Shown here: positions 43,138-52,261 of the stretch, piece by piece
Layout: each line of letters begins with the position of its first letter
How positions within the stretch are numbered: position 1 is the stretch's first letter
NCBI GenBank assembly: GCA_003258405.1
Contig: QKPN01000002.1
Coordinates: 248,001-312,000, forward strand
DNA length: 64,000 nucleotides
Origin: Rhodobacteraceae bacterium DSL-40
GTDB lineage: Bacteria; Pseudomonadota; Alphaproteobacteria; Rhodobacterales; Rhodobacteraceae
Reading direction: 5' to 3'
Translations under genes and position numbers: made by a program
The notes under the pieces: model-generated
What the model was told of the DNA's origin: nothing
Seen by the model: only the letters and a program-made list of their open reading frames with translations
The model's database searches: none

Positions 43138-43773
43138 ATGCTTTCCTCCGACGTGCGGCAAGACACGCGAGCAGTGGACATGACAGGCAGGAAGCGCATT
43201 CAGCGTTCCATATTTCTCGGCCTTTTGCTGGTTACGAGCGCATGCGGGGGAAACAACAAGCCCCCCTCGACGGTTCTTGACGCGTGCCGCATCAAGAGCG
43301 AGCGCCCACAGTGGTACAAGGCCATGCAGCGCACCGAGCAGCGCTGGGGTGTCCCTGTTTCGGTCCAGATGGCAACAATCGCCCGAGAATCGAGCTTCCA
43401 GCACGACGCCCGACCGATGAAGAAGGTCGGCAGCAGCATCTTCTCGCGCAAGGTGCCGCGCTCGAGTGCCCTCGGCTATGCCCAGGCAATCGACGGCACC
43501 TGGGACTGGTATCGCGCCGACACCGGCCGGCGTCGCGCGGATCGTACGGATTTCGCCGACTCCTCCGACTTCATCGGCTGGTACATGAACCAGAATGCGC
43601 GCGCCAACGGCGTTTCCCAGAACGACGCCTACAACCAGTATCTCGCCTATCACGACGGCATCGCGGGCTTTGCCCGCGGCAGCTACCAGAACAAGGCTTG
43701 GTTGCCGTCGGTCGCACGGGACGTTGAAGCCTGGGCCACGCGCTACGAAGTTCAGTTGCAGAACTGCCGTTAA
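43138..43773 (+). CDS. SLT-domain lytic transglycosylase-like lipoprotein
   Basis: A 211-residue outer-membrane lipoprotein candidate. The lipobox is LLLVTSAC (cysteine at about residue 36 from this start). The SLT fold shows the catalytic glutamate in MATIARESSFQHDARP, then SSALGYAQAIDGTWDWYRAD and YLAYHDGIAGFARGSY. It is a soluble peptidoglycan hydrolase by family. ATG 43138 has a GGGGGAG site at good spacing; ATG 43180 (MTGRKRIQRS) would give a shorter and more usual signal peptide, so the start is open. Confidence 0.82.
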   Translation: MLSSDVRQDTRAVDMTGRKRIQRSIFLGLLLVTSACGGNNKPPSTVLDACRIKSERPQWYKAMQRTEQRWGVPVSVQMATIARESSFQHDARPMKKVGSSIFSRKVPRSSALGYAQAIDGTWDWYRADTGRRRADRTDFADSSDFIGWYMNQNARANGVSQNDAYNQYLAYHDGIAGFARGSYQNKAWLPSVARDVEAWATRYEVQLQNCR

Positions 43774-43839
43774 CCAATTACTCTGACGACAGGGCTGAAT
43801 TTGCCCATTGTCACCTGAACGGAAACAGAAGGCCCGCGC

Positions 43840-44751
43840 ATGGACAGGCTTGCGGAGATGGAAGCTTTTGTGAATGTCGTCGACAATGGCGGCTTTACCG
43901 AAGCTGCGCGCAAGCTCGGCGTATCGAAGTCCGCGATCTCGAAGAGCGTCTCCTCGCTCGAGGCCCGGCTCGCCGTGCGCCTGCTTAACCGCACGACGCG
44001 CCGGGTGAGCCCGACTGAAGTGGGCCTTGCCTATTACGACCGCGCCCGCGCGGTGCTGAAGGACGCGCTCGACGCCGACAGCATGGTCACGGCGATGCAG
44101 GATTCGCCGCAGGGCTCGCTCAGGATCTCGGTGCCGGTCAGCATCGGGATGGGCGAGATCTCGGATGCTGTGGCGAAGTTTCTCACCGCCTACCCGAATG
44201 TCGAGGTCAATCTCGTGCTCGATGACCGGTTCGTCGAGCTGGTGGCCGAAGGTTTCGACATGGCAATCCGTATCGGCGTGCTGTCCGACAGCTCCCTCAT
44301 GGCCCGCAAGCTCGCTGAGGCGCGGGTGATGCTCGTCGCATCACCCGAGTATCTGCGCACGCACGGCACGCCGGCAACGATCGACGATCTCAACCACCAC
44401 CACCTGCTGCATTACTCGAACCAGTCCACCGGCAACTTCTGGCGCCTGCGCACGCATTCGGGCGAGGAACGGCACATCCGCGTGGGCGGGCGCTTCACCG
44501 CCAACAACGCCAACTCCCTGATGAAGGCGGTAGAGGCCGGCATCGGCATCTCGAGAATTCCGTCCTTCGTGCTGGGAGATGCCATCCGCGCGGGGCGGCT
44601 CGTCGAACTCCTGCCCGACAGCACGGCCGATCCGATCGGCATCTATGCGGTCTATCCGCCGGGGCCATTCCCGCAGCCGAAGTTGCGGGCCTTCATCGAT
44701 TTCCTCGTCGAGTATTTCCGCACATCCATTCCCGAAAGCAACGCCGCATGA
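43840..44751 (+). CDS. LysR-family transcriptional regulator
   Basis: A 303-residue regulator of the CrgA/DsdC-like group: HTH in MEAFVNVVDNGGFTEAARKL, GVSKSAISKSVSSLEARLAV, with the wing LLNRTTRRVSPTEVG. The effector domain has VPVSIGMGEISDAVAKFL and a usual hinge. Its stop overlaps the start of the haloacid dehalogenase gene (ATGA), an uncommon layout in which regulator and enzyme are co-translated. Feedback control of the pair is therefore likely. Confidence 0.88.
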   Translation: MDRLAEMEAFVNVVDNGGFTEAARKLGVSKSAISKSVSSLEARLAVRLLNRTTRRVSPTEVGLAYYDRARAVLKDALDADSMVTAMQDSPQGSLRISVPVSIGMGEISDAVAKFLTAYPNVEVNLVLDDRFVELVAEGFDMAIRIGVLSDSSLMARKLAEARVMLVASPEYLRTHGTPATIDDLNHHHLLHYSNQSTGNFWRLRTHSGEERHIRVGGRFTANNANSLMKAVEAGIGISRIPSFVLGDAIRAGRLVELLPDSTADPIGIYAVYPPGPFPQPKLRAFIDFLVEYFRTSIPESNAA

Positions 44752-45494
44752 CCGCCGGGCTCGCACCTGCCACCCTCCGCCTCGAGGGCCTGCGGCGCGC
44801 CGATTTCGACGCGCTGAGCTTCGATGTCTACGGCACGATCCTCGACTGGGAACCCGAGATCGTCCGGTTCCTCGACCGGTTTCTCCTGCGCGAGGGTAGC
44901 CCGCTGCGCGGCCGGGACCTGCTGCTGAGCTATGACCGCCTGCGCCAGCCGCTGCAGGCGCGTCGCCCGGCGCTTCCCTATCCCGAGGTGCTGCGCGAGA
45001 CGCTGGCCGCGCTGGCGGCCGAAACCGGGGTGACGGCGCGCCCGGGCGATCTCGAGGAATTCGCGGGCATCGCCGCGACCCACCATCCCTTCCCCGACAG
45101 CGTGGCCGCACTCGCCGAATTTCGCGGAATGGGGCTTACGCTCGCTGCGCTCAGCAATATCGACGAAGCCTCGTTTGCCCGCGCGATGCAGGCGGCAGGC
45201 ATCCGCTTCGATGTCGTGGTGACGGCGGAGAGGGTCGGGGCCTACAAGCCCGATCTGCCGCATTTCCGGACCGCTCTGGACGATCTTGCCCAGCGCGGCA
45301 TTCCCGCAAGCCGGGTGCTCCATGTCGCCCAGAGCCGCCGCGCCGATATCGTTCCGGCGAACGCGCTCGGGCTCACCTGCGTCTGGATCAACCGACCCGG
45401 CCATGTCTTCGGCCGCTCCGGGGCCGAAACCGCGCACCCCGACTACGAGGCCCCGAGCCTCGCCGCCCTCGCCGGGCACCTCTCCGCAACCTGA
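44748..45494 (+). CDS. Haloacid dehalogenase, type II family
   Basis: A HAD-superfamily hydrolase of 248 residues. Motif I is LSFDVYGTILDWE (first aspartate is the nucleophile), motif II is ALSNIDEASF, motif III region is ERVGAYKPDLPHF, and HVAQSRRADIVPANALGL contains motif IV. This set is typical of L-2-haloacid dehalogenases, but many members act on phosphate esters. The start overlaps the LysR stop by 4 bases. The substrate is not known. Confidence 0.82.
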   Translation: MTAGLAPATLRLEGLRRADFDALSFDVYGTILDWEPEIVRFLDRFLLREGSPLRGRDLLLSYDRLRQPLQARRPALPYPEVLRETLAALAAETGVTARPGDLEEFAGIAATHHPFPDSVAALAEFRGMGLTLAALSNIDEASFARAMQAAGIRFDVVVTAERVGAYKPDLPHFRTALDDLAQRGIPASRVLHVAQSRRADIVPANALGLTCVWINRPGHVFGRSGAETAHPDYEAPSLAALAGHLSAT

Positions 45495-45513
45495 GGCCCG
45501 CCTCACATTCCGG

Positions 45514-46077
45514 TCAGCGCGCCTGCGCGTGGTATTCCGGGTTGGGGCGCATGTCGACCGCGCTCGCCATCCGGTTCGTCATGTTGAAGAAGGACGCGAC
45601 CGCCGCGATATCCCAGACGTCGCGATCGGTGAAGCCCGCCTCGCGCAACCCCGCACGATCCGCCTCCTCGATCGTGGCGCTCGCCTTCGTCATCCTGACG
45701 GCGAAATCGAGCATCGCCCGCTGGTGTGGCGGGAGCGGCGCGACGCGGTAGTTCATCACCAGCATCTCGCCAAGCTCGGGATTGCCCGAGAGCTGACGCA
45801 CCGCCGCGCCATGGGCCACAAGGCAGTAGAAGCACCGGTTCTCGGCCGAGACCACCACCGCGATCATCTCCCGTTCGAGCTTCGTGAGCCGGCTCTCTCC
45901 CAGCATCAGGTCATTGTACATCGCCGTGAAGGCATCGAGCTTGGGGATCGAGAACGCATGCGCCAGAAGCACGTTCGGCACCATGCCGAGCTTATCGCGG
46001 CAGATCTCGAAATAGCGCCGGGTCTCCTCGGGCAGCGGATCGGCGGGCGGCAGATCGAGCGCGGTCGGGGCAGTCAT
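45514..46077 (-). CDS. AhpD-like peroxidase-related protein
   Basis: A 187-residue carboxymuconolactone decarboxylase/AhpD-fold protein with the redox pair in SAENRCFYCLVAHGAAVRQL (CxxC plus histidine). It starts at ATG 46077; a much longer open frame upstream is a shadow of the acetyltransferase gene. The family reduces peroxides with help from disulfide reductants. Twelve bases upstream on the same strand ends the GNAT gene, so the two are likely co-transcribed. It is convergent with the dehalogenase gene. Confidence 0.85.
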   Translation of the reverse strand: MTAPTALDLPPADPLPEETRRYFEICRDKLGMVPNVLLAHAFSIPKLDAFTAMYNDLMLGESRLTKLEREMIAVVVSAENRCFYCLVAHGAAVRQLSGNPELGEMLVMNYRVAPLPPHQRAMLDFAVRMTKASATIEEADRAGLREAGFTDRDVWDIAAVASFFNMTNRMASAVDMRPNPEYHAQAR

Positions 46078-46088
46078 GGCAATCTCCG

Positions 46089-46793
46089 TCAGGGGTGCGA
46101 GGGCGCCTCGCGATAGTGATAGCCGCCGGTCTCGGCCATCCCGAGGCCGGCGTAGAGCGAGAGGGCGGCGGTGTTCGCCCGCGTGACGGCAAGCACCAGC
46201 GTGTCCGCGCCGGCGCGCCGCGCCCAGGCCGCCGCCGCCCGCGTCATCCGCCGCGCGACACCCGCTCGCCGGTAGGCCCGCCCGATCTCGAGCGCATGCA
46301 GCATCGCCGCCCCGCCCTGCGCCGCGACGAAGGCCGCGCCGACCGGCCGGTCGCCATGCCGCCCGAGGATCCAGATCCGCGGCACCGCGACCCGTTCCAT
46401 CACCCGGAGCCGGGCCGGGCCGATTCCCCCCGCGGCCCAGATCGCCTCCATGCAGGCAAGCGGCGCGTCGCAGAGGATCGCGAACTCGTCGATGTCGCCA
46501 CCGGTCAGCGCGCCAACGGGGGCGGCAAGCACGGCGGTCGGATCCTTCACGCTGTAGCCACGCGCGGCCAGCGCTTCGTCGAGCGCTGCCTCGTCCCGCC
46601 CGACCCGGAAGAGCGGGCGCTGGCCCCAGGCGCGCAACCCAGCTTCCGCCGCGGCGATATCGCAAGACCCGGCCATGCGGCTCGCCGCCGAAACGCGGCT
46701 GCCGCCCCCGGCACCGCGGCGCAGGAGAAACCCGCCCGCCTCCACCGTCTCCGCCGCCGGCCATGTGGCCGCGAGCAGCGCCTCGAACTCCAT
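46089..46793 (-). CDS. GNAT-family N-acetyltransferase
   Basis: A 234-residue protein from ATG 46793. The C-terminal half holds the acetyl-CoA-binding fold: MLHALEIGRAYRRAGVARRM (the R-x-x-G-x-A type loop), then VLAVTRANTAALSLYAGLGM. The N-terminal half is a partly degenerate second GNAT-like domain. The substrate is unknown. The longer frame to 46862 includes a non-family start. It ends 11 bases before the AhpD-like gene. Confidence 0.75.
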   Translation of the reverse strand: MEFEALLAATWPAAETVEAGGFLLRRGAGGGSRVSAASRMAGSCDIAAAEAGLRAWGQRPLFRVGRDEAALDEALAARGYSVKDPTAVLAAPVGALTGGDIDEFAILCDAPLACMEAIWAAGGIGPARLRVMERVAVPRIWILGRHGDRPVGAAFVAAQGGAAMLHALEIGRAYRRAGVARRMTRAAAAWARRAGADTLVLAVTRANTAALSLYAGLGMAETGGYHYREAPSHP

Positions 46794-46858
46794 CGGTTTC
46801 CCTTCCTTTCCGCCGCGAGCGAGACTGCCGTCGTCGGGATCTGCTTTTGCGGGACGGA

Positions 46859-47638
46859 TCAATAGACGCGCGACGAATGCTCCACCGTGCGAATGAAAAC
46901 GTCGTTGTCAGCGCAAAGCTGCACGATCGAGCGCGGCGGCGTGACGTCGGTGAAGAAGCCGTCGAGCTCGGCAAGCGAGGCGACGCGCACGGGCGCGGCC
47001 ATCTTGAACTTGGTGCTGTCGGCAATGAAATAGGCCTTCCGCGCGTTCTTGATGATCGCCTGCGCCACGCGCACCTCGCGGAAATCATAGTCGAGGAGCG
47101 AGCCGTCGGGATCGACCGCCGCCGAACCGATGATCGCGTAATCCACCTTGAACTGCCCGATGAATTCGGCCGTGACCTCGCCCACCAGCCCGCCGTCGGA
47201 GCGCCGGAGCATGCCGCCGGTCACGATCACCTCGCAGTTGGGCGAGGTCGCAAGGATGTTCGCGACATTGAGATTGTTCGTCACCACCATCAGGTTGCGG
47301 TGCTTGAGCAGCGCGCGCGCCACCGCCTCCGTGGTGGTGCCGATGTTGAGGAAGATCGAGACCCCGTCGGGGATCTGCTCTGCGACCATGCGCGCCATCC
47401 TCTCCTTGGCATCGGACGCGATCGAGCGCCGGTCCTCGTAGCCGAGCGCGATCACGCCCGAGGGGATCGTCGCGCCACCATGGACCCGCGTGAGCTGACC
47501 GATGTCGCAAAGCTCGGCAAGGTCGCGGCGAATGGTCTGGGCGGTAACGTTGAACTTCGCCGCCAGGTCCTCGACGGTGACCTTGCCCGCCTCGCGCGCG
47601 ATGGCGAGGATCTCGGAATGTCGAAAGTTTTGCGCCAT
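46859..47638 (-). CDS. glpR: DeoR-family repressor of glycerol metabolism (GlpR)
   Basis: A 259-residue DeoR-type repressor. The helix-turn-helix is in [39 protein letters not shown], and the sugar-phosphate sensor domain has [37 protein letters not shown] and [15 protein letters not shown]. It is divergent from glpK with 184 bases between, so it probably controls glpK in response to glycerol 3-phosphate. The gap contains a CCGGCCCGCGCCGG-like repeat but no clear GlpR operator. Confidence 0.9.
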   Translation of the reverse strand: MAQNFRHSEILAIAREAGKVTVEDLAAKFNVTAQTIRRDLAELCDIGQLTRVHGGATIPSGVIALGYEDRRSIASDAKERMARMVAEQIPDGVSIFLNIGTTTEAVARALLKHRNLMVVTNNLNVANILATSPNCEVIVTGGMLRRSDGGLVGEVTAEFIGQFKVDYAIIGSAAVDPDGSLLDYDFREVRVAQAIIKNARKAYFIADSTKFKMAAPVRVASLAELDGFFTDVTPPRSIVQLCADNDVFIRTVEHSSRVY

Positions 47639-47822
47639 GTGGGGTCTGCCGGCCTCCTGTCACATTTCTAGTCCCGGCCTCCCGATGGCGCAACACCGGC
47701 CCGCGCCGGCCAAAACGCCCGAGGGACTCGACGCACCCCGCCCCGGCCTGCGACAAGGCGGGTGGAGACCACAAGGAGCGGCCCGCCCGAGAGGCCGCCG
47801 AAGGGGAGGAGGAGACGCCCGC

Positions 47823-49328
47823 ATGAAACACGTTCTCGCCATCGACCAGGGAACCACCTCGACGCGCGCCCTCGTCTTCGACGAGGCCCTCTCGCTCGTG
47901 GCCATGGCGCAGCAGGAGTTTCCGCAGCACTTCCCGGCCTCGGGCTGGGTCGAGCATGCGCCGGAGGACATCTGGGAGAGCACCGTCGCCACGGCGCGCG
48001 AGGCGATCGCGAAGGCCGGGCTCGAGGCGCGCGAGATCACGGCCATCGGCATCACCAACCAGCGCGAGACCACCCTCGTCTGGGACCGCGAGAGCAGCCA
48101 ACCGGTGAGCCGCGCCATCGTCTGGCAGGACCGCCGCACCGCGCCCTTCTGCGCCGAACTGCGCGAGGCGGGGCACGAGGCGCTGGTGACCGAACGCACC
48201 GGTCTCATCATCGACCCCTATTTCTCCGGCACCAAGATCCGCTGGATCCTCGAGAACACCGAAGGCGCCCGCGCCGCGGCCGAAGCCGGGCGCCTCGCCT
48301 TCGGCACGGTGGACAGCTACCTCATCTGGCGGCTGACCGGCGGCAAGGCCCATGTCACCGACGCCACCAACGCCGCACGCACCATGCTATACGACATCCG
48401 CCGCGGCTGCTGGGACGAGGAGCTCTGTGCCCTGCTCGGCATCCCGATGGCGATGCTGCCGGAGGTGCTCGACTGCGCCGCCGAATTCGGCTCCACCGAG
48501 CCCGGCATCCTCGGCGCCGCGATCCCGATTCTCGGCGTGGCCGGAGACCAGCAGGCCGCGACCGTCGGCCAGGCCTGTTTCGAACCCGGCATGATGAAGT
48601 CGACCTACGGCACCGGCTGCTTTGCGCTTCTCAACACCGGCCCGACGCTCGTCACAAGCCGGAACCGCCTGCTCGGCACCATCGCCTACCGGCTGGATGG
48701 CCAGACCACCTACGCGCTTGAAGGCGCGATCTTCATCGCCGGCGCCGTGGTGCAATGGCTCCGCGACGGGCTCGGGCTCATCCGCACCGCCGCCGAGAGC
48801 CAGACGCTGGCCGAAGCCGCCGACCCCGCGCGCAGGCTCTATCTCGTACCTGCCTTCACCGGCCTCGGCGCACCCTACTGGGACCCGGATTGCCGTGGCG
48901 CCATCTTCGGGATCACGCGCGATACCGGCCCGGCCGACATCGCGCGCGCCGCGCTCGAGAGCGTCGCCTTCCAGACCCGCGACCTCTGGGAAGCGATGCA
49001 GGCGGACTGGGCGCAGTCGGGCGCGGGCGAGATCGCGCTCGGGCCGCTCCGGGTCGATGGCGGCATGACCGCCTCGGACTGGACCATCCAGTGTCTCGCC
49101 AATGTGCTCGGGACAGTTGTCGATCGGCCGCGCGTGCGCGAAACCACGGCACTCGGCGCAGCATGGCTTGCGGGAATGCGCGCAGGACTGTATCCCGGTC
49201 CCGCCGAATTCGCGAAGGGATGGGCGCTCGAGCGCAGGTTCGTGCCCGAACTTGACGCGATACGGCGAGAGGAAGTTTATGCCGGCTGGCGAGATTCCGT
49301 CAGCCGCACTCTGAGCCGACAGGCATGA
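47823..49328 (+). CDS. glpK: Glycerol kinase
   Basis: GlpK makes glycerol 3-phosphate from glycerol and ATP. The 501-residue FGGY kinase starts [20 protein letters not shown] at ATG 47823 and has [64 protein letters not shown], and [20 protein letters not shown]. It is divergent from glpR and is followed after 15 bases by gap, an arrangement that feeds glycerol carbon into glycolysis. No glpD or glpF is in the window. Confidence 0.96.
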   Translation: MKHVLAIDQGTTSTRALVFDEALSLVAMAQQEFPQHFPASGWVEHAPEDIWESTVATAREAIAKAGLEAREITAIGITNQRETTLVWDRESSQPVSRAIVWQDRRTAPFCAELREAGHEALVTERTGLIIDPYFSGTKIRWILENTEGARAAAEAGRLAFGTVDSYLIWRLTGGKAHVTDATNAARTMLYDIRRGCWDEELCALLGIPMAMLPEVLDCAAEFGSTEPGILGAAIPILGVAGDQQAATVGQACFEPGMMKSTYGTGCFALLNTGPTLVTSRNRLLGTIAYRLDGQTTYALEGAIFIAGAVVQWLRDGLGLIRTAAESQTLAEAADPARRLYLVPAFTGLGAPYWDPDCRGAIFGITRDTGPADIARAALESVAFQTRDLWEAMQADWAQSGAGEIALGPLRVDGGMTASDWTIQCLANVLGTVVDRPRVRETTALGAAWLAGMRAGLYPGPAEFAKGWALERRFVPELDAIRREEVYAGWRDSVSRTLSRQA

Positions 49329-49343
49329 CGGAAGGGACACTCT

Positions 49344-50345
49344 ATGACCGTTAAGGTGGCGATCAACGGATTTGGCCGCATTGGACGCAACGTGCTGCGC
49401 GCGATCGTCGAATCGGGCCGCAATGATATCGAAGTGGTCGCCATCAACGACCTCGGGCCCGTCGAGACCAACGCGCATCTCGTGCGCTACGACTCGGTGC
49501 ACGGCCGTTTCCCGGGCACCGTCACGGTCTCCGGCGACACGATCGACGTCGGCCGCGGCCCGATCAAGGTAACCGCCGAGCGTGACCCGAAGGCGCTGCC
49601 TTGGGGCGATGTCGACATCGCGCTCGAATGCACCGGCATCTTCACCGCGCGTGAGAAGGCCGCCCTTCACCTCGAGAACGGTTCCAAGCGCGTGATCGTG
49701 TCCGCGCCGGCCTCCGGCGCCGACAAGACGATCGTCTACGGCGTCAACCACGACGCGCTGACCAAGGACGACCTCGTCATCTCGAACGCGTCCTGCACCA
49801 CGAACTGCCTTGCTCCTGTCGCCTATGTGCTGAACAACGCCATCGGGATCGAGAAGGGCTTCATGACCACGATCCACAGCTACACCGGCGACCAGCCGAC
49901 GCTCGACACGATGCACAAGGATCTCTACCGGGCCCGCGCCGCGGCGCTCTCGATGATCCCGACCTCGACGGGTGCGGCAAAGGCCGTGGGCCTCGTGCTG
50001 CCGGAACTCAACGGCAAGCTCGACGGCGTCGCGATCCGCGTGCCGACGCCCAACGTCTCGGTCGTCGACCTGAAGTTCATCGCGAAGAAGTCGACCACGG
50101 TCGAGGAAATCAACGCGGCGATCAAGGAAGCCGCCGACGGCCCGCTCAAGGGCATTCTCGGCTACACCGAAGAGAAGAACGTCTCCACGGACTTCAACCA
50201 CGACTCCCATTCCTCGGTCTTCCACATGGATCAGACCAAGGTGATGGATGGCACGCTGGTTCGCATCATGTCCTGGTACGACAACGAGTGGGGCTTCTCG
50301 AACCGCATGGCCGACACCTCGGTCGCGTTCGGAAAACTCATCTGA
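49344..50345 (+). CDS. gap: Glyceraldehyde-3-phosphate dehydrogenase, type I
   Basis: GAPDH oxidises glyceraldehyde 3-phosphate to 1,3-bisphosphoglycerate with NAD(P). The protein has 333 residues: [18 protein letters not shown] at the N-terminus, the active-site cysteine in [17 protein letters not shown], the histidine region [15 protein letters not shown] and the C-terminal [16 protein letters not shown]. It lies 15 bases after glpK and is followed by a strong terminator. The cofactor preference is not resolved by eye. Confidence 0.97.
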   Translation: MTVKVAINGFGRIGRNVLRAIVESGRNDIEVVAINDLGPVETNAHLVRYDSVHGRFPGTVTVSGDTIDVGRGPIKVTAERDPKALPWGDVDIALECTGIFTAREKAALHLENGSKRVIVSAPASGADKTIVYGVNHDALTKDDLVISNASCTTNCLAPVAYVLNNAIGIEKGFMTTIHSYTGDQPTLDTMHKDLYRARAAALSMIPTSTGAAKAVGLVLPELNGKLDGVAIRVPTPNVSVVDLKFIAKKSTTVEEINAAIKEAADGPLKGILGYTEEKNVSTDFNHDSHSSVFHMDQTKVMDGTLVRIMSWYDNEWGFSNRMADTSVAFGKLI

Positions 50346-50372
50346 GCGGCACCGCTCTTCCGGAATTCACGC

Positions 50373-50397
50373 ACGCCCGGCGGCATCCGCCGGGCGT
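50373..50397 (+). terminator. Rho-independent terminator after gap
   Basis: ACGCCCGGCGG, loop CAT, CCGCCGGGCGT make a perfect 11-bp stem, followed by GTCGCTTTT. It ends the glpK-gap unit. Confidence 0.75.
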
Positions 50398-50451
50398 GTC
50401 GCTTTTCAGCCGGCGCGTGGGGAGCCGGCGCAACCATGGGGGAATTGGGGT

Positions 50452-52101
50452 ATGAAACCGCGCGTTCTCATACTCGGGGGCGGCTTCGCCGGCATGTTCG
50501 CCGCGAAAGAGCTTCATCGCTCGCTTGCGGGCCAGGTCGAAATCGAACTCATCAATGAAACCAATCATTTCGTGTTCCAGCCCCTGCTGCCAGAAGTGGC
50601 CGCGGGCTCGATCACGACGCGGGATGCAATCGCGCCCCTGCGGCTTCTGCTGCCCGGCGTGAAGGTCCGGCAGGCCTCGGTCTTCGACGTCGACGTCGCG
50701 AGCAAGACCGTGACGATCTTCCAGGGCCTGCAACGCCGCTACACCCAGGTGAGCTACGATCACCTGGTGCTCGCGCTCGGCCAGGTCGTCGACCTCTCGC
50801 GCTTCCCGGGCCTCTCCGATCACGCCTTCACCATGAAGAACGTGAGCGATGCCTTCCGGCTGCGCAACCATGTCATCGACAAGCTCGAGCATGCCGACAT
50901 CACGCAGCTGCCCGAGGTCAAGAAGGAGCTTCTGACCTTCACCGTCATCGGCGCGGGCTTCTCCGGGATCGAGACGGTCGGCGAGATGAAGGAGCTGATC
51001 GACCGCTCGCTGAAGTTCTATCCCAATATCGATCCGTCCGAGATCCGGGTGGTCGTGGTGGAATTCGCCGACCGCGTGCTCGCCGAGCTGCCGGAGTCGC
51101 TTGCGAGCTATGCACACAAGCTGCTCGAGAAGCGCGGCATCGAGATCAAGCTCAAGACAGGTGTTGCGCGTGCGACCGGCACCAGCGTCACCACCTCCGA
51201 CGGCGAAGTCTTCGGCACCCGTACGATCGTGGCCACCATCGGCAACGCGCCCTCGCCACTGCTCCAGAAGGTCGACATCCCGAAGGCCCACGGCCGGGCC
51301 GATGTCGAGCGCACGCTCCGGGTTCGCAGCACCGAGAATATCTGGTCTCTCGGCGACTGCGCCCTGATCCCGATGAAGGACGACGCCAAGGACCGCAAGG
51401 ATTTCGCTCCCCCGACCGCCCAGTTCGCGGTGCGCGAGGCCCGTCTCCTCGCGAGGAACATCAAGGCGACCCTCGAGGGCAGCCCGCTGACCCCCTTCGA
51501 CTACAAGTCCAAGGGTGCGCTCGCTTCGCTCGGCGGACGGCGCGGCGTGGCCGAGGTCTTCGGCATGCGCCTCACCGGCTTCAGCGCCTGGCTGCTCTGG
51601 CGCACCTACTACCTGAGCTTCCTGCCCGGCTTCAGCACCAAGCTCCGCGTGCTCCTCAACTGGGTGAGCGATTCCGTCCTGTCGCGCAACACCGTGCAGG
51701 TGAAGACCCAGATCCAGGGCGGGGTCAGTTACGTCCACTACCGCGCTGGCGACCGCATCTTCGAACGCGGCAATCGCGCCGACGGCTTCTACACCCTGGT
51801 CGAGGGCAAGGTCGAACAGCGCATCCCCGGCGAGGACGGCAAGGAGATCGTCCGGGTGCTCGGCCCCGGCGATCATTTCGGCGAACGCGTCCTGCTCGGG
51901 AGCGGGCTTCGCACCGGCACGGTACGCGCGCTCGAGGATTCGAAGGTGCTCCTGCTGACGGCCGAGGACTTCCTCCGCCTGACCGATGCCTTCCCCGCGC
52001 TCAAGGCCTATTTCGACGACCACGTGACCCGGCTCACCGCCGCGACCCTGAAGGCGCCGACACCGGCGGCATCGGCGGACGCTCCAGCCGGGAACGGCTG
52101 A
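50452..52101 (+). CDS. Type II NADH dehydrogenase fused to a cyclic-nucleotide-binding domain
   Basis: A 549-residue membrane-bound flavoprotein. The first 400 residues are NDH-2-like: an FAD Rossmann motif at residues 5-20 (LILGGGFAGMFAAKEL), FVFQPLLPEVAAGSI, an NADH Rossmann motif FTVIGAGFSGIETVGEM, VWSLGDCALIP-like flavin-site residues (IWSLGDCALIPM) and the amphipathic membrane tail near SAWLLWRTYYLSFLPGFSTK. The last 120 residues form a CAP-type cyclic-nucleotide domain: VHYRAGDRIFERGNRADGFY, then GDHFGERVLLGSGLRTGTVR, which contains the FGE and arginine of a phosphate-binding cassette. NDH-2 feeds electrons from NADH to quinone without pumping. Regulation by a nucleotide is implied by the fusion. 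Confidence 0.85.
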   Translation: MKPRVLILGGGFAGMFAAKELHRSLAGQVEIELINETNHFVFQPLLPEVAAGSITTRDAIAPLRLLLPGVKVRQASVFDVDVASKTVTIFQGLQRRYTQVSYDHLVLALGQVVDLSRFPGLSDHAFTMKNVSDAFRLRNHVIDKLEHADITQLPEVKKELLTFTVIGAGFSGIETVGEMKELIDRSLKFYPNIDPSEIRVVVVEFADRVLAELPESLASYAHKLLEKRGIEIKLKTGVARATGTSVTTSDGEVFGTRTIVATIGNAPSPLLQKVDIPKAHGRADVERTLRVRSTENIWSLGDCALIPMKDDAKDRKDFAPPTAQFAVREARLLARNIKATLEGSPLTPFDYKSKGALASLGGRRGVAEVFGMRLTGFSAWLLWRTYYLSFLPGFSTKLRVLLNWVSDSVLSRNTVQVKTQIQGGVSYVHYRAGDRIFERGNRADGFYTLVEGKVEQRIPGEDGKEIVRVLGPGDHFGERVLLGSGLRTGTVRALEDSKVLLLTAEDFLRLTDAFPALKAYFDDHVTRLTAATLKAPTPAASADAPAGNG

Positions 52102-52125
52102 GACTCCCTCGGAGCCAGACGATCC

Positions 52126-52146
52126 GGTGCCTCCTGCGGAGGCACC
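52126..52146 (+). terminator. First of two tandem terminators after the NDH-2 fusion gene
   Basis: GGTGCCTCC, loop TGC, GGAGGCACC: perfect 9-bp stem, 25 bases after the stop. Confidence 0.65.
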
Positions 52147-52147
52147 C

Positions 52148-52175
52148 GCGCGCGCGTCGGCCCAGACGCGCGCGC
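52148..52175 (+). terminator. Second tandem terminator before the ycaO gene
   Basis: GCGCGCGCGTC, loop GGCCCA, GACGCGCGCGC: perfect 11-bp stem, then TTTCT. Two strong hairpins in a row insulate the YcaO locus from the respiratory gene. Confidence 0.65.
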
Positions 52176-52261
52176 TTTCTACCTCGCCCCCCTGTCTAAA
52201 ACGTTCGTTCCACGCTAATAAGGTCGCCGAATGTTGAAACGGTCGGGTGGGCGGGCAGCTC

